Positions 36,005 through 47,497 of a DNA stretch of 64,000 nt are shown here, one piece after another. The position numbers and the translations under genes were made by a program. Source of the DNA: Sphingomonas sp. LR60 (GTDB taxonomy: Bacteria; Pseudomonadota; Alphaproteobacteria; Sphingomonadales; Sphingomonadaceae). Below the pieces are notes generated by a model. The model worked only from the letters and a program-made list of their open reading frames with translations. It did no database searches and was not told the origin of the DNA. Each line of letters starts with the position of its first letter. Positions within the stretch are counted from its first letter, which is position 1. Where the stretch lies: assembly GCF_036855935.1 (NCBI RefSeq), contig NZ_JASPFK010000001.1, positions 2,606,501 to 2,670,500 of the forward strand. The letters are read 5' to 3'.

Positions 36005-37822
36005 TCACCCCGCGTGCGGGCTGACCGTCGCGGTGGCGTCCTTCTTCGGTGCGTCCGCGGTCACGCGCACGCTCAGTTCGCGAAGCTGCTTGACCGACGC
36101 GGGCGACGGGGCGCCCATCAGCAGGTCCTCGGCGCGCTGGTTCATCGGGAACAGCGACACTTCGCGGAGGTTCTGCGCGTCGCATACCAGCATGACGATC
36201 CGGTCGACACCTGCCGCCATCCCGCCGTGCGGCGGCGCGCCGTACTGGAACGCGCGGTAGAGGCCGCCGAACCGCTCCTCGACATCGGCCTTTGAGAGCC
36301 CGACCAGCTCGAACGCCTTGACCATCAGCTCGGGCGACTGGTTACGGATCGAGCCCGAGGCGATCTCATAGCCGTTGCAGACCAGATCGTACTGATACGC
36401 CTTTATCGTCAGCGGGTCCTGCCCGGTCAACGCGTCCATCCCGCCCTGCGGCATCGAGAAGGGATTGTGCGCGAACTCGACCTTCTTCTCGTCCTCGTCA
36501 TATTCGTAGAAGGGGAAGTCGACGATCCAGCACAGCCGGAAGGCCCCCTGCTCGATCAGTCCGAGCTGGTCGGCGACGCGGGTGCGCGCGAGCCCGGCGA
36601 GCTTGGCGGCCTGTTCGGGCTTGCCCGCGGCGAAGAACATCCCGTCGTCCGGCCCGAGGCCGAGCGCGGCGTAGAGCGCCTCCATCCCCTCGGTGCCGTG
36701 ATTCTTGGCGATCGGCCCGCCGAACTCGCCGCCCTTGCGCGTGACATAGCCGAGGCCGGCATGACCCTCGCTGCGTGCCCAATCGTTCATTTCATCGAAG
36801 AACTTGCGGCTCTTCTCGGCCGTGCCCGGCGCCGGGATCGCGCGGACGACGCCGCCCGAACCGACGATCTTCTCGAACAGCCCGAAACCCGAGGTCGTGA
36901 AATGCGACGACACGTCGGTGATGAGCAGCGGATTGCGCAGGTCGGGCTTGTCGCTGCCGTACTTCAGCATCGACTCGTCATAGGGGATGCGCGGGAACTC
37001 GCCCGTCGGCGTGACCGTGCGGCCGTCGGCGAACTTTTCGAAGATGCCGCCGATCACCGGCTCCATCGTTTCCCACACCTCTTCCTGCGTGACGAAGCTC
37101 ATTTCCAGGTCGAGCTGGTAGAATTCGCCCGGCAGCCGGTCGGCGCGCGGGTCTTCGTCGCGGAAGCACGGCGCGATCTGGAAATAGCGGTCGAACCCCG
37201 CGACCATCAGCAGCTGCTTGTACTGCTGCGGCGCCTGCGGGAGCGCGTAGAACTTGCCGGGATGGATACGGCTCGGCACCAGGAAGTCGCGCGCGCCTTC
37301 CGGCGACGAGGCGGTGAGGATCGGGGTCGAATATTCGGTGAAGCCGGCATCCTCCATGCGGCGGCGCATGTCGGAGATCACCTTGGTGCGGCGGACGATA
37401 TTGGCGTGGAGCGTCTCGCGGCGCAGGTCGAGGAAGCGATAGCGCAGGCGGATATCCTCGGGATAATCCTGCTCGCCCGCGACCGGCATCGGCAGTTCCT
37501 CGGCCGCCGACAGGACGGTCGCGCCGCGCGCATAGACCTCGATCTCGCCCGTCGCGAGATTCGGGTTCACGGTGCCTTCCGAGCGGCGCTTCACGCTGCC
37601 GTCGATCGTCACCACCGACTCGACGCGCACGGCATCGAGGATCGCCAGCGCGGGCGAGTCGCTGTCGGCGACGATCTGCGTGATGCCGTAATGGTCGCGC
37701 AGGTCGACGAACAGCACGCCGCCGTGGTCGCGCTTGCGATGCACCCAGCCGGAGAGGCGGACGGTGTCGCCGGCCTGATCGGCGGACAGCGCGGCGCAAT
37801 GGTGGGTGCGATAGGCGTGCAT
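36005..37822 (-). CDS. aspS: Aspartate-tRNA ligase (probably nondiscriminating)
   Basis: A 605-residue bacterial-type class II synthetase. It has an N-terminal OB-fold anticodon domain ([20 protein letters not shown]), motif 2 ([19 protein letters not shown]), the bacterial GAD insertion (roughly 290-420) and motif 3 ([13 protein letters not shown]). The ATG at 37822 is chosen because the frame upstream of it is antisense to rnd and no longer resembles the family. Many alphaproteobacterial AspRS also charge tRNA-Asn, but this cannot be decided from the protein alone. It diverges from rnd across 123 bp. Confidence 0.96.
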   Translation of the reverse strand: MHAYRTHHCAALSADQAGDTVRLSGWVHRKRDHGGVLFVDLRDHYGITQIVADSDSPALAILDAVRVESVVTIDGSVKRRSEGTVNPNLATGEIEVYARGATVLSAAEELPMPVAGEQDYPEDIRLRYRFLDLRRETLHANIVRRTKVISDMRRRMEDAGFTEYSTPILTASSPEGARDFLVPSRIHPGKFYALPQAPQQYKQLLMVAGFDRYFQIAPCFRDEDPRADRLPGEFYQLDLEMSFVTQEEVWETMEPVIGGIFEKFADGRTVTPTGEFPRIPYDESMLKYGSDKPDLRNPLLITDVSSHFTTSGFGLFEKIVGSGGVVRAIPAPGTAEKSRKFFDEMNDWARSEGHAGLGYVTRKGGEFGGPIAKNHGTEGMEALYAALGLGPDDGMFFAAGKPEQAAKLAGLARTRVADQLGLIEQGAFRLCWIVDFPFYEYDEDEKKVEFAHNPFSMPQGGMDALTGQDPLTIKAYQYDLVCNGYEIASGSIRNQSPELMVKAFELVGLSKADVEERFGGLYRAFQYGAPPHGGMAAGVDRIVMLVCDAQNLREVSLFPMNQRAEDLLMGAPSPASVKQLRELSVRVTADAPKKDATATVSPHAG

Positions 37823-37945
37823 GGATGATCTCTGACTGATGTCGCCGCGTCTGGCACGACGAGGAAGCGTTTTTGACAGCCTCCGCCCTCCCCCGTCGCA
37901 ACCCACTTTGTCAAGGCGCGTGCACCGGTCTATGGACGAGCGCCT

Positions 37946-39121
37946 ATGCACGTCCATCCGCTCATCACCGACAGCGCAACGCTCGCCAATCTCTGTGCCC
38001 GCCTTGCCGATGCCCCGTTCGTCACCGTCGACACCGAGTTCATGCGCGAGAGCACCTATTATCCGGAGCTCTGCCTGATCCAGATTGCCGATACCGAGGA
38101 GGCCGCGGCGATCGATCCGATGGCGCCGGGGCTCGACCTGGGACCGCTCCTTGACCTGCTGGTCGACAATGAGGACGTACTCAAGGTCTTCCACGCCGGC
38201 GGGCAGGATATCGAGATCATCTACAATCTCACCGGGCGCACGCCGCACCCGTTGTTCGACACGCAGATCGCGGCGATGGCGCTCGGGCAAGGCGAACAGA
38301 TCGGTTATTCGAACCTGGTCGACAGCTGGCTGGGCGTCCAGGTCGACAAGGGTGCACGCTTCACCGACTGGGCGCGCCGACCGCTCGACGCGCGACAGAT
38401 CGAATATGCGATCGGCGACGTGACGCACCTGTCGAATATCTTCCCCAAGATGCTGGAGCGGCTGCGCAAGACCGGGCGCGGCGCGTGGCTGGATCAGGAA
38501 ATGGAGCGGCTGGCCGATCCGGCCAATTACGCCAACGACCCCGATGTCGCGTGGAAGCGCGTGCGGATCTCCAGCCGCAAGCCCGACGTGCTCGGGCGGC
38601 TGAAGGCGATCGCCAAGTGGCGCGAGCTGGAGGCGCAGGCCAAGGATCTGCCGCGCGGGCGGATCGTCAAGGACGAGACGATCGCCGATCTGGCGGGCCA
38701 TGCCCCGCGCAAGCAGGCCGACCTCGCCAAGGTGCGCGGGCTGTCGCAGACCTGGGCGGGCAACGACATCGGCGCGCGACTGATGGCGGCGATCGAGGGC
38801 GCGCAGCCGCTTCCCGACGACGAAATGCCGCCGCGCGAGGACCGCAAGCCGGGATTGGGCAAGGAGGGGGCGCTGGTCGCCGACCTGCTCAAGCTGCTGC
38901 TCAAGATCCGTGCGCGCGACATCGACGTCGCGCCGCGGTTGCTCGCTCGCGGTGACGAGCTGGAACTGCTTGCCGCCGGCCAGCGGCAGGGATTGCAGAT
39001 CCTGCAGGGCTGGCGGTTCGACCAATTCGGGCAGGATGCGCTCGATCTGGTCGAGGGACGGCTCGGTTTTGCGGTGCAGGACGGGCGACTGAAGATGACG
39101 CGGACGGAGGCGGTGGCATGA
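37946..39121 (+). CDS. rnd: Ribonuclease D
   Basis: A 391-residue 3'-5' exoribonuclease of the DEDDy type that trims tRNA 3' ends. Exo I has the D and E in [15 protein letters not shown], Exo II has the D in [14 protein letters not shown], and Exo III has the Y and D in [15 protein letters not shown]. An HRDC domain follows ([20 protein letters not shown]). The stop overlaps the following lipoprotein gene by four bases (ATGA). Confidence 0.95.
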   Translation: MHVHPLITDSATLANLCARLADAPFVTVDTEFMRESTYYPELCLIQIADTEEAAAIDPMAPGLDLGPLLDLLVDNEDVLKVFHAGGQDIEIIYNLTGRTPHPLFDTQIAAMALGQGEQIGYSNLVDSWLGVQVDKGARFTDWARRPLDARQIEYAIGDVTHLSNIFPKMLERLRKTGRGAWLDQEMERLADPANYANDPDVAWKRVRISSRKPDVLGRLKAIAKWRELEAQAKDLPRGRIVKDETIADLAGHAPRKQADLAKVRGLSQTWAGNDIGARLMAAIEGAQPLPDDEMPPREDRKPGLGKEGALVADLLKLLLKIRARDIDVAPRLLARGDELELLAAGQRQGLQILQGWRFDQFGQDALDLVEGRLGFAVQDGRLKMTRTEAVA

Positions 39122-39408
39122 TGCGGGCGATCGCTCTGACGGCTGCACTGGCGTTGGGCGCGTGCGCGAAGCCGGCCGCTCCGGTCGCGGAGGCTACGGC
39201 GCCGGGCGTGCAGTGCGACGCCAATGCGGTGCAGTCGCTGGTCGGGCGGATGGCGGCGGAGGTGACCGCGGAGGCGCAGCGGCTGAGCGGCGCGCGCTCG
39301 GTGCGCAGCTATCGCAGCGGCGATGCCTTGACGATGGACTTCCGCCCCGACCGGCTGAATGTCGAGCGTGACGCGGGCGGTAGGGTAGTGAAGTTCAGCT
39401 GCGGGTGA
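39118..39408 (+). CDS. I78-family peptidase-inhibitor-like lipoprotein
   Basis: A 96-residue protein with a lipoprotein signal peptide and lipobox (ALALGAC, acylated Cys about residue 16), then a domain ending [23 protein letters not shown], which matches the C-terminal signature of the I78 inhibitor family; the second cysteine lies at the end. Homologues block serine peptidases. It overlaps the rnd stop, but a functional link is not apparent. Two adjacent ATG codons make the exact start uncertain by one residue. Confidence 0.82.
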   Translation: MMRAIALTAALALGACAKPAAPVAEATAPGVQCDANAVQSLVGRMAAEVTAEAQRLSGARSVRSYRSGDALTMDFRPDRLNVERDAGGRVVKFSCG

Positions 39409-39468
39409 GTTCCGTGCCGCTTGTTTCTTCGTTCCGGATTTGAGCCGGCACGACGACACAATGAGATA

Positions 39469-39536
39469 CCGTTCGCCCTGAGCTTGTCGAAGGGCGTGCC
39501 GCGCAGCACATGCTTCGACAGGCTCAGCACGAACGG
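39469..39536. repeat. REP-like palindrome, family B, copy 3
   Basis: CCGTTCGCCCTGAGCTTGTC... and ...GCTCAGCACGAACGG, between the convergent I78 lipoprotein gene and the last gene of the chemotaxis operon. Confidence 0.85.
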
Positions 39537-39565
39537 ATGCGTTGTACGGCTGGCCCCGCGTCCGT

Positions 39566-41239
39566 TCAGAACAACCCGTCGTCATCCTCATCGAACGCCG
39601 CTACGGGCGCAGAAGCCTGCTCCATACCGGGCAGCAGGAACGCGGCGTGGATCGCGCGTTCCGAGGCCATGGTGTAGAGCGCGCCCGCCCATGGCAGCAG
39701 CCGCTGCAACGCCGCTTCGTCGGCCGGCGTCAGCGTGGTCTCGGTCGCCTGCCGGTTGAGCACTACCGCGCCGACGTCGAGCCGGTCGGCAAACGCCTGT
39801 TCGTGCTGCAACGCGCCGACGTCCTGCTGGAGCGTGGCGATGATCCGCCGCGCCTCGTCGCCGCCGTTCGCCATGGCGTGGTCGGAGGTTTCGCACGCGC
39901 TGCGTACCACCGCCAGCGCGTCGTCGAGTGCGCCGGTCGAGCCGCCCGCGCCGGTGCTGCCCTCGGGATGAAGGTCGAGCATTCCCAGCGATTGCACGAC
40001 GCGCTCGATGTCGCTGCTCAGTCGCGTCAGGCGTGTGGCGCATGGATTCACCTCGGTCGCGATCACCGCCACCGCGCGCCCGATGATGCCGTGCCGACGA
40101 CACAGCAGCCGGGTGTTGGTGGAAATATCCTGCACGTCCATCGCGATGCGCTGAATTCGTCCCAGCCCGCGCGAAAGGTCTGCGATTGTGTTGGCGACAT
40201 AGGCGGTCAGCCCCTCGAGCTGACGGTCGGCCTCGCTCAGCCGGCCGGTGACATGGCCCAGCCCGGCGATACCGCTTTGCAGCTTGCCGAGCGCCTCGCT
40301 CTCCTCGCCCTGCGCCTGCGCGGCGATGATCTTCATCAATCCCCCGGCGAGCGGCCCGAGTTGCGCGAGCGAACCGACCAACGCGCTCATCTCGCGTCGG
40401 AAATCTTCCGCGATCCCGGCCATCTGCGCCGCGACCAGCCGCGAGAGATGCGCGCTGGCGCCGGGTGCGTCGACTTCCGCCTGCGCGGCGCGCAGGATCG
40501 CCGCGCAATGTTCGACACGCTGCCGAACGCTGTCGCCGATCTGGATCGCGCCGAGGATGTTCGCGACCGCGCTCTGCACCTGTTGCATGATCTGGCGCAC
40601 GTCGCGCGCCATGCGCGCGGTCGCTTCGAGGTGGCGTTCAAGGACGTCGGCGTTACCCGACAATTCCCCCGGCACGGTGGCGGGCACCTTGCGGCACTCG
40701 TCGGCGAGCAGATCGTCCGCTTCCTTCACGTCGCGCACCACGGTGCCGAAGCTGGCCAGTTCCTGCTCGAACTGCTTCAGCTCGCGCCGGCCGCTGTCGA
40801 GCTTGCCCTCCATGCCGGTCGCAAATTGAACGAAGGACATCTCGCCGGACGAGGCGATCTTGATGTTCATGCCATAGATGCTGAGCGTCCGCAGCAGCTC
40901 GGCCACGTCGGACAGCAACTCGCGCAGCTCGCGCGTGCGCAGCGTCAGCGCGCCGATCTGGCCGGCGCGCTGTCGGCGCTGTTCGGGCAAGGTACCGAGC
41001 CGGTGCGCGGCCTGCCGCAATTTGTCGACCGCCGCACCCGCCACCTCGGGCGAGAGCGCGCGCTGCACCTCGTCGAGACCGGTCGCCATCCGATCGACGG
41101 TATCGATCGTCGAGGCCAGCGTCTCTCCGACCGCGCGGAACCGCGATTCGAGGTCGCCGATCAACAGGTCGAGATCGTCGGCGAGGCCGCCAAGCGGCAG
41201 CGCGGTCGCGGTCGCCGGATCGATCGTGCTCAGCAGCAT
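39566..41239 (-). CDS. Unrecognised helical protein encoded at the end of the chemotaxis operon
   Basis: A 557-residue protein with no signal peptide and no membrane segment. It is almost entirely predicted helix with heptad-like hydrophobic spacing, such as TRELRELLSDVAELLRTLS and LGHVTGRLSEADRQLEGLT. One part (RAVAVIATEVNPCATRLTRL) weakly resembles the hairpin tip of chemoreceptors ([14 protein letters not shown]), but the conserved [17 protein letters not shown] motif is absent. The C-terminus is acidic (AFDEDDDGLF). It lies 15 bp after cheB and ends the operon. It could be a receptor-array accessory or degenerate cytoplasmic receptor; this is inference from position and helical character. 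Confidence 0.6.
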   Translation of the reverse strand: MLLSTIDPATATALPLGGLADDLDLLIGDLESRFRAVGETLASTIDTVDRMATGLDEVQRALSPEVAGAAVDKLRQAAHRLGTLPEQRRQRAGQIGALTLRTRELRELLSDVAELLRTLSIYGMNIKIASSGEMSFVQFATGMEGKLDSGRRELKQFEQELASFGTVVRDVKEADDLLADECRKVPATVPGELSGNADVLERHLEATARMARDVRQIMQQVQSAVANILGAIQIGDSVRQRVEHCAAILRAAQAEVDAPGASAHLSRLVAAQMAGIAEDFRREMSALVGSLAQLGPLAGGLMKIIAAQAQGEESEALGKLQSGIAGLGHVTGRLSEADRQLEGLTAYVANTIADLSRGLGRIQRIAMDVQDISTNTRLLCRRHGIIGRAVAVIATEVNPCATRLTRLSSDIERVVQSLGMLDLHPEGSTGAGGSTGALDDALAVVRSACETSDHAMANGGDEARRIIATLQQDVGALQHEQAFADRLDVGAVVLNRQATETTLTPADEAALQRLLPWAGALYTMASERAIHAAFLLPGMEQASAPVAAFDEDDDGLF

Positions 41240-41254
41240 CCCATTCCCCTTCGT

Positions 41255-42328
41255 TCAGCGCGCGGTCGCGGTCAGCAATTCGCGCGCGATGCGACCCAGC
41301 GGAACGACCTTGTCCGCTGCGCCGCGTGCGATCGCTTCCTTCGGCATTCCGAAGACGATCGACGTCTCCTCGTCCTGCGCGAAGGTGCGTGCGCCGGCGG
41401 TCTTCATCTCGAGCAACCCGCGCGCGCCATCGTCGCCCATCCCGGTCATGATGATCCCGACCGCGTTCGCCGCGGCATTGCGCGCGGCCGAGCGGAACAG
41501 CACGTCGACCGACGGGCGGTGGCGCGAAACCAGCGGCCCTTCCTTGACCGACACGACATAGCGCGCCCCCTGCCGCTCCAGCATCGTATGCCGCAGCCCG
41601 CCCGGCGCGATCAGCGCGCGGCCGCGCATCACCGTATCGCCGTCCTCGGCCTCCTTGACGTCGATCTGGCACAGTCCGTCGAGCCGCCGCGCAAAGGCGC
41701 GGGTGAAGCTTTCCGGCATGTGCTGGACGATCACGATGCCGGGCGAGTTGGCGGGCAGCGCTTCCAGCACCTCGCGCAGCGCCTCGGTCCCGCCGGTCGA
41801 CGCGCCGATGCACACGACCATTTCGGTGGTCTTGCTCATCGCGCGGCCGGTGGGCGGCGGCAGCACCGCATCGGCGGACAGCTTCTGCTGCGGCGCGCGC
41901 GACGGCGTGGCGCGGCGTGCACTCAACTGCGCGCGCGCCGCACCCTTCACCGTCTCGCGGATCAGCAGATGCGCCTCGGCGAGATGATCGGCGACCCCGA
42001 CGCGCGGCTTCAGGATCACGTCGACCGCGCCGGCCTCCAGCGCCTGCAACAACGTCTCCGAGCCCTCTTCGACCAGCGACGAGCACATCACTACCGGCAC
42101 CGGGCATTGCGCCATCAACCGGCGCAGGAAAGTAATCCCATCCATGCGCGGCATCTCGACGTCGAGCGTGATGACGTCGGGCACCTCGGTCTGCATGTAA
42201 CGGGCGGCGGCGAACGGATCGGCGGCGGCGGCGATCACCTCGATCTGCGGATCGGCGGAGAGGATAGCGGTCATCGCCTGACGCACGCTGGCACTATCGT
42301 CGATGATCAGGACGCGGGTCTTCTTCAT
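41255..42328 (-). CDS. cheB: Chemotaxis response regulator protein-glutamate methylesterase CheB
   Basis: A 357-residue protein with an N-terminal receiver (acidic pair in [11 protein letters not shown], phospho-site in [12 protein letters not shown]) and a C-terminal methylesterase domain with catalytic Ser ([12 protein letters not shown]), His ([10 protein letters not shown]) and Asp ([12 protein letters not shown]). It removes methyl groups from chemoreceptors after phosphorylation by CheA and so resets adaptation. The ATG follows the cheR stop by six bp. Confidence 0.96.
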   Translation of the reverse strand: MKKTRVLIIDDSASVRQAMTAILSADPQIEVIAAAADPFAAARYMQTEVPDVITLDVEMPRMDGITFLRRLMAQCPVPVVMCSSLVEEGSETLLQALEAGAVDVILKPRVGVADHLAEAHLLIRETVKGAARAQLSARRATPSRAPQQKLSADAVLPPPTGRAMSKTTEMVVCIGASTGGTEALREVLEALPANSPGIVIVQHMPESFTRAFARRLDGLCQIDVKEAEDGDTVMRGRALIAPGGLRHTMLERQGARYVVSVKEGPLVSRHRPSVDVLFRSAARNAAANAVGIIMTGMGDDGARGLLEMKTAGARTFAQDEETSIVFGMPKEAIARGAADKVVPLGRIARELLTATAR

Positions 42329-42334
42329 GGCCGC

Positions 42335-43186
42335 TCAGATCTTCTTGAACACGGTGTTGCCCACCGCGGTGATGGGAAGGGTGAAGCCCGCGACCGACTC
42401 CGAATGGCCGAGGAACAGCAGCCCGCCGGGCCGCAGACATGCCGCCAGCCGGCGCACGACCTGTTCCTGTGTCGGCTTGTCGAAGTAGATCAGGACGTTG
42501 CGACAGAAGATCATGTCCATCGGCTCGCCGACCGGATAATGATCGTTCATCAGGTTGAGCTGCGCGAAGCCGACCGCGCTGCGCAATTCGGGGACGATCC
42601 GCACCTCGTCGCGATCGCGATCGCGCGGACGCAGCACGTAGCGCTGGCGCAACGCGGCGGGCACGGGCTCGACCTGCGCGGCCGGGTAGATGCCGCGCTT
42701 CGCGGTCGCCAGCACGTCGGTATCGAGGTCGGTGGCGAGGATGCCATAGTCCGGCCCGCGCCGCTCCCGTGCAAAGGCGTCGAGGACCATCGCGATCGTA
42801 TAGGGCTCCGCTCCGGTCGAGCAGGCCGCGCTCCACACCCGCAGCCGCCGCACACCCTCGTCCTGCATCTGCGGCAAGGCGACGCTTTGCAGGTAATCGA
42901 AATGCTTGGGTTCGCGGAAGAAATCGGTCTTGTTCGTGGTGACCGCGTTCAGCAGGTGCTGTCGTTCCTGGTCGAGATTGTCGTCCTCGAACAGCCATGC
43001 GCAATAATCGCCGAGCGACGCGCTTTGCGTCGCGCGGACACGCCGCCGCAATCGACCCTCGATCATGGTCAGCTTGGCGGGAGGCAGGCGGATGCCGGCC
43101 TGCGCGTAGATGTAGCGCGCGATCCGCTCGAAATCGCGCTTCGACAGCACGTCCGCGCCCGACGCGGCGATCGCCGCCGCGCTCAT
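42335..43186 (-). CDS. cheR: Chemotaxis protein methyltransferase CheR
   Basis: A 283-residue methyltransferase. The N-terminal helical domain (FERIARYIYAQAGIRLPPAK, RLRRRVRATQSASLGDYCAWL) is followed by the SAM-binding domain (VWSAACSTGAEPYTIAMVLD, ILATDLDTDVLA, FCRNVLIYFD). It methylates glutamates in chemoreceptors. The ATG at 43186 overlaps the cheW stop (ATGA) and is preferred over longer in-frame starts that run through cheW. Confidence 0.95.
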   Translation of the reverse strand: MSAAAIAASGADVLSKRDFERIARYIYAQAGIRLPPAKLTMIEGRLRRRVRATQSASLGDYCAWLFEDDNLDQERQHLLNAVTTNKTDFFREPKHFDYLQSVALPQMQDEGVRRLRVWSAACSTGAEPYTIAMVLDAFARERRGPDYGILATDLDTDVLATAKRGIYPAAQVEPVPAALRQRYVLRPRDRDRDEVRIVPELRSAVGFAQLNLMNDHYPVGEPMDMIFCRNVLIYFDKPTQEQVVRRLAACLRPGGLLFLGHSESVAGFTLPITAVGNTVFKKI

Positions 43187-43683
43187 GCCGCCAGTGCGCC
43201 CGTCGCGGGGGCGCCGCCGAGCAGATCGGCATCGTCGCTTGCGAAGATCCGCGGCAGGTCGAGCAGCGCGACGAAGCCGTCGTCGCGACGCAGGATTGCC
43301 TCGACATACCCCGAGCGCCAGCGGCCGCCCAGGTCGGGCGATGGCTCGACGGCGTCGGCACCGAAGCGGCTGACGTCGAGCACGCGATCGACGACCAGCC
43401 CCAGCACCAGCGGCGCGGCGCCGGCGACCGGCGCCTCCACCACCAGCACGCGCGTCGCGAGGGTCGTCTCCCCCGTCGCCATGCCGAGCCGCACGCGCAG
43501 GTCGATCATCGGCACCGACGTACCGCGCACATCGGTGATGCCGACCAGCCACGCCGGGGCGTCGGGCATCCGGAACGCCGGTCGATGATCGAGGATCTCA
43601 CGGACCTCGGTGACCGGCAGCGCGAAGCGCTCCTCCCCGAGGCCGAAGACGACGACCTGTAGTTCCTGCTTCGTCATGCTCAT
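43183..43683 (-). CDS. cheW: Chemotaxis adaptor CheW (first copy, beside cheR)
   Basis: A 166-residue CheW domain: [23 protein letters not shown], the receptor-binding [19 protein letters not shown], and [12 protein letters not shown]. It links chemoreceptors to CheA. Its start overlaps the stop of the first chemoreceptor gene (ATGA) and its stop overlaps cheR, so receptor, adaptor and methyltransferase are translationally coupled. Another CheW is encoded at 49446-49967. Confidence 0.93.
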   Translation of the reverse strand: MSMTKQELQVVVFGLGEERFALPVTEVREILDHRPAFRMPDAPAWLVGITDVRGTSVPMIDLRVRLGMATGETTLATRVLVVEAPVAGAAPLVLGLVVDRVLDVSRFGADAVEPSPDLGGRWRSGYVEAILRRDDGFVALLDLPRIFASDDADLLGGAPATGALAA

Positions 43684-45356
43684 GCTGCACGTCCAAACTC
43701 GGCGTCTTCGCCGTCAGGGCCACCATTGGTAAGATCGAGCGCGAAGCCGCGGACGCGGGCCTGTTGCTCGGCGATCGAGGCACCGCGCGGCGCCTGATTC
43801 TTCTTCGCGACCGGCGCCGCACTGCGCGCGACGCTGCGGGGCGCATGGCGTGCAGGCCGCTTGCCGTCCTCGACGCGGAAGAAGGCGATGCTTTCCTGAA
43901 GCTCCTCGGCCTGCCCCGCCAGTTCCTCGGACGTCGAGGAAATCTGCTCGGAGGCCGAGGCGTTCTGCTGAGTCACCTTGTCGAGCTGCTGGATCGCCTC
44001 GTTGATCTGGCTGGCCCCGATATCCTGCTCGCGGCACGCGGCGCTGATCTCGGCGACGAGTTCGGCGGTGCGGCGGATGTCGGGCACCAGCCGGGTCAGC
44101 ATCTCGCCGGCCTGCACGGCGGCGGTGACGGTTTCCGACGACATGCCGCTGATTTCGCCTGCGGCGGTCTGGCTGCGCTCGGCCAGCTTGCGGACCTCGG
44201 CGGCGACCACCGCGAAGCCACGGCCGTGCTCGCCCGCGCGTGCCGCCTCGACCGCGGCGTTGAGCGCCAGCAGGTCGGTCTGGCGCGCGATCTCCTGTAC
44301 GATGCCGATCTTCTCGGCGATCGTGCGCATCGCGCTGACCGCTTTCTCGACCGCCTGCCCGCTCAGTTCGGCATCCTGCGACGACTGGCGCGCGATCTTC
44401 TCCGTCTGCGTCGCATTGTCGGCGTTCTGCTTGATGTTGGCGGCCATCTGCTCCATCGACGCCGATGCCTCCTCGGCCGCCGCCGCCTGTTCGGTCGCCC
44501 CCTGGCTCACCTGCTCCGACGACGACGAAAGCTGCTGGCTGCCCGCCGCGACATTCTGCGCCGCCAGCGTGGTCTGCCCGATCGTCTCGCGCAGCCGCAC
44601 CGTCATGCGGTTGACGGTGTCGACCAGATCCTTGATCTCGTCGTTGCTGCGCACCGCGACCTCGACCGACAGATTGCCGTCGGCGACTGCGGACACCGCC
44701 TCGTTGACCTGCCGCAGCCCCTTCGACACCACCCGCGCGATCCACAACGCACCGCCGATCGCGAACAGCAGTGCGATCACCGCCGTCGTCAGCAACGTCG
44801 TACGCGCGCCGGAATAGAGCGTGGCGGCATCGGCGTTGGCCTGCGTCAGCTGCGCCTGAGTGATCGCGGTCAGTTGCGCCAGCGTCTCGCCGAGGCGGGT
44901 GACGACCGCGCGGCCCTCGGTCATCGACAGCCGTGCCGCCTCGTCATGGTGACCGGCCATCGCCATCTGGCGCCCACGGTCGCTGATCTGGCGATAGGCA
45001 TTCCACTGCTCGAGGCTCTTCTTCCAGACCGGGCGCCCCTGCTCGGTCGCGATCTTCAACCCGCCTTCGAGACTTTCGCGGATCTTGCGGTCATAGTCGA
45101 GGAACTTGGCTTCGAACTCGCGCTGCATCGCTGCATCGTCGGTCATCATGATGTTCTTCTCGTTGCGGATCGCGCGCCCGACGTCGCCATCGGCGGTCAA
45201 CGCCAACTGGATACGCTGCGAGGGGCCGTCGACGATCTCGCCGATCATGCCGTTAAGCACGCCGATCTTCGACACACCGACTCCGACGACCAGGCAAAGC
45301 AGAAGGATGACGGCGGCAAAGTTCCCGGCCAGTTTCGTCTTGATGGTGGCGCGCAT
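43680..45356 (-). CDS. Methyl-accepting chemotaxis protein, membrane-bound (receptor 1)
   Basis: A 558-residue chemoreceptor. It has TM1 ([20 protein letters not shown]), a periplasmic four-helix-bundle sensor (about 35-180), TM2 ([20 protein letters not shown]), HAMP, and a long signalling domain with tip [20 protein letters not shown] followed by [20 protein letters not shown]. The tail ends [14 protein letters not shown], shared with the two other receptors here. The ligand cannot be read. The gene sits inside the che operon, 181 bp after receptor 2. Confidence 0.94.
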   Translation of the reverse strand: MRATIKTKLAGNFAAVILLLCLVVGVGVSKIGVLNGMIGEIVDGPSQRIQLALTADGDVGRAIRNEKNIMMTDDAAMQREFEAKFLDYDRKIRESLEGGLKIATEQGRPVWKKSLEQWNAYRQISDRGRQMAMAGHHDEAARLSMTEGRAVVTRLGETLAQLTAITQAQLTQANADAATLYSGARTTLLTTAVIALLFAIGGALWIARVVSKGLRQVNEAVSAVADGNLSVEVAVRSNDEIKDLVDTVNRMTVRLRETIGQTTLAAQNVAAGSQQLSSSSEQVSQGATEQAAAAEEASASMEQMAANIKQNADNATQTEKIARQSSQDAELSGQAVEKAVSAMRTIAEKIGIVQEIARQTDLLALNAAVEAARAGEHGRGFAVVAAEVRKLAERSQTAAGEISGMSSETVTAAVQAGEMLTRLVPDIRRTAELVAEISAACREQDIGASQINEAIQQLDKVTQQNASASEQISSTSEELAGQAEELQESIAFFRVEDGKRPARHAPRSVARSAAPVAKKNQAPRGASIAEQQARVRGFALDLTNGGPDGEDAEFGRAA

Positions 45357-45537
45357 GGAAAGTCCTTATTCTTACACCCGGGTGCGTTCGACGCGACCGC
45401 TGCTGCGGTTTACCTTCTTTGATTAACCGAACAGGGATGAAGGAAAGGTTCAGGCACGTTCCGGAACCGTGGTCCGTCAGGTAGTTGCCGCTCCACCTGA
45501 CGGTCCGACTTCGGCGGGCCGCCGCCCCGCCGGCGGC

Positions 45538-47334
45538 TCAGGCTGCGCGGCCGAAGTCGGCGTCCTCTCCATCCGGACCGCCGGTGCTCAGATCGAGCGC
45601 GAAGCCACGTACACGCGCCTGCTGCTCGACCACCGATGTGCCACGCGTGACGGGCTTGCCCTTCTTCGCCGCGACGGCGGTGCTGCGCACGGCGGGGCGC
45701 GGCATGTGACGGGCGGATTTGCTGCCCTCATTGACGCGGAAGAAGGCGATGCTCTCCTGCAATTCCTCGGCCTGGCTCGCCAGTTCCTCCGAGGTCGAGG
45801 AAATCTGCTCGGAAGCCGAGGCGTTCTGCTGCGTGACCTTGTCGAGCTGCTGGATTGCCTCGTTGATCTGGCTGGCCCCGATATCCTGCTCGCGGCATGC
45901 GGCGCTGATCTCGGCGACCAGCTCGGCGGTACGACGGATGTCGGGCACAAGCTTGGTGAGCATTTCGCCCGCCTGTGCCGCGGCCGTCACCGTTTCCGAC
46001 GACATACCGCTGATCTCGCCCGCGGCAGTCTGGCTCCGCTCGGCCAGCTTGCGGACCTCGGCGGCGACCACCGCGAAGCCGCGGCCGTGCTCGCCCGCGC
46101 GTGCCGCCTCGACCGCGGCGTTGAGCGCCAGCAGGTCGGTCTGGGGCGCGATCTCCTGTACGATGCCGATCTTCTCGGCGATCGTGCGCATCGCGCTGAC
46201 CGCCTTCTCGACCGCCTGCCCGCTCAGTTCGGCATCCTGCGACGACTGGCGCGCGATCTTCTCGGTCTGCGTCGCATTGTCGGCGTTCTGCTTGATGTTG
46301 GCGGCCATCTGCTCCATCGACGCCGACGCCTCCTCGGCCGCCGCCGCCTGCTCGGTCGCCCCTTGGCTCACCTGCTCCGACGACGACGAGAGCTGCTGGC
46401 TTCCGGCCGCGACATTCTGCGCCGCCACCGTCGAGTCACCGACGACGATGCGCAGCCGATTGACCATCATCACCAACGCCTGACCCAGCTTGTCCTTCTC
46501 CGACAGCGGCTGATGATCGACGGTCAGGTCGCCGCCGGCGATCGCATCGGCCAGCGCCGCGCTCTTGCGCAGGTTTGCGGTCATGCGGTTGACGGTATCG
46601 ACCAGATCCTTGATCTCGTCGTTGCTGGTGACGGTCACGTCCTGGTCGAGGTCGCCGATCGACACCGCCTCGACCGCGACCCCGATCCGCTTCAGCCCGC
46701 GTGACACGACCAGCGAGATCCAGACCGCGCCGCCGATCGCGATCAGGGAGGCGATCACACCCACCGCGATCATCATCGTGCGGCTTTGGGCGTACAATTC
46801 GTTCGTCGCCTGGTCCGCCTCCTTCATCTTCTCGCGCTGGAACTCGCTGACCTTGCCGATGTCGGACGCAAAGCGCTTCATGACCGGCGCCTGCTCCTCG
46901 TTCGACAGCTTGGCGGCTTCGTCGTTGCGGTTGGCATAGCCGAGGTCGCGCACCCGTTCGAAGGTCGGCTTCAGCTCCGTCCAGTCACGGCGCAGCGTCT
47001 CCCACAACGGGCGCCCTTCCTTGCTGGCCATCCCGATGCCCTGATCGATCAGCCGGTCCATGTCGGCTTCCCCCGCAAGGACCTTGTCGTAATAGCCCTT
47101 CATGACGATGGCATCGGTGTTGAGCGCCAGCGACTGCTGATCCGCGAGCGCCTGGCTCTGGACGGTATCGATCGACTGGGCGACCGACAGGCGACGCGCC
47201 GGCCCCGCGATCACTTCGGAGATGGCATCGTTGAGGGTGCTCATCTTCGAGACACCGACGCCGATGACGATGGCCAGCAGGAGCACCAGCACCGTGAAGG
47301 TGGCTCCCAGCTTCATCTTGATCGTAGCGCGCAT
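45538..47334 (-). CDS. Methyl-accepting chemotaxis protein, membrane-bound (receptor 2)
   Basis: A 598-residue paralogue of receptor 1, with the same N-terminus ([10 protein letters not shown]), TM1 ([20 protein letters not shown]), a four-helix-bundle sensor, TM2 ([19 protein letters not shown]), a longer HAMP region (two HAMP-like segments) and the signalling domain. Its tip reads [19 protein letters not shown], with proline where the sister copies have arginine. The tail is [18 protein letters not shown] lies six bases before the ATG at 47334. Its signalling domain is nearly identical at DNA level to receptor 1. Confidence 0.94.
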   Translation of the reverse strand: MRATIKMKLGATFTVLVLLLAIVIGVGVSKMSTLNDAISEVIAGPARRLSVAQSIDTVQSQALADQQSLALNTDAIVMKGYYDKVLAGEADMDRLIDQGIGMASKEGRPLWETLRRDWTELKPTFERVRDLGYANRNDEAAKLSNEEQAPVMKRFASDIGKVSEFQREKMKEADQATNELYAQSRTMMIAVGVIASLIAIGGAVWISLVVSRGLKRIGVAVEAVSIGDLDQDVTVTSNDEIKDLVDTVNRMTANLRKSAALADAIAGGDLTVDHQPLSEKDKLGQALVMMVNRLRIVVGDSTVAAQNVAAGSQQLSSSSEQVSQGATEQAAAAEEASASMEQMAANIKQNADNATQTEKIARQSSQDAELSGQAVEKAVSAMRTIAEKIGIVQEIAPQTDLLALNAAVEAARAGEHGRGFAVVAAEVRKLAERSQTAAGEISGMSSETVTAAAQAGEMLTKLVPDIRRTAELVAEISAACREQDIGASQINEAIQQLDKVTQQNASASEQISSTSEELASQAEELQESIAFFRVNEGSKSARHMPRPAVRSTAVAAKKGKPVTRGTSVVEQQARVRGFALDLSTGGPDGEDADFGRAA

Positions 47335-47497
47335 CATATTCTCCAAAGCCATCCGACACGCGTCGTCCCCGACCCCGGGAACCGATGCGCGATGGAATGC
47401 CGGTCGGTCGCCACGGCGGCGAACGTCACGGCGGTCAATTCATTATCCGCGCGACACCGCGGCGAGGATGGCGGAGCCGCAGGGCGCCGCCGTTACG

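Noticed and set aside
37823..39148. The long upstream extension of the aspS frame, opposite rnd
   Set aside because: Family resemblance of AspS begins at 37822, and the extension is antisense to a well-supported RNase D gene.
39542..43588. A plus-strand open frame of about 1,350 codons opposite cheB, cheR and cheW
   Set aside because: Composition is typical of an antisense shadow and every minus-strand gene beneath it has clear catalytic motifs.
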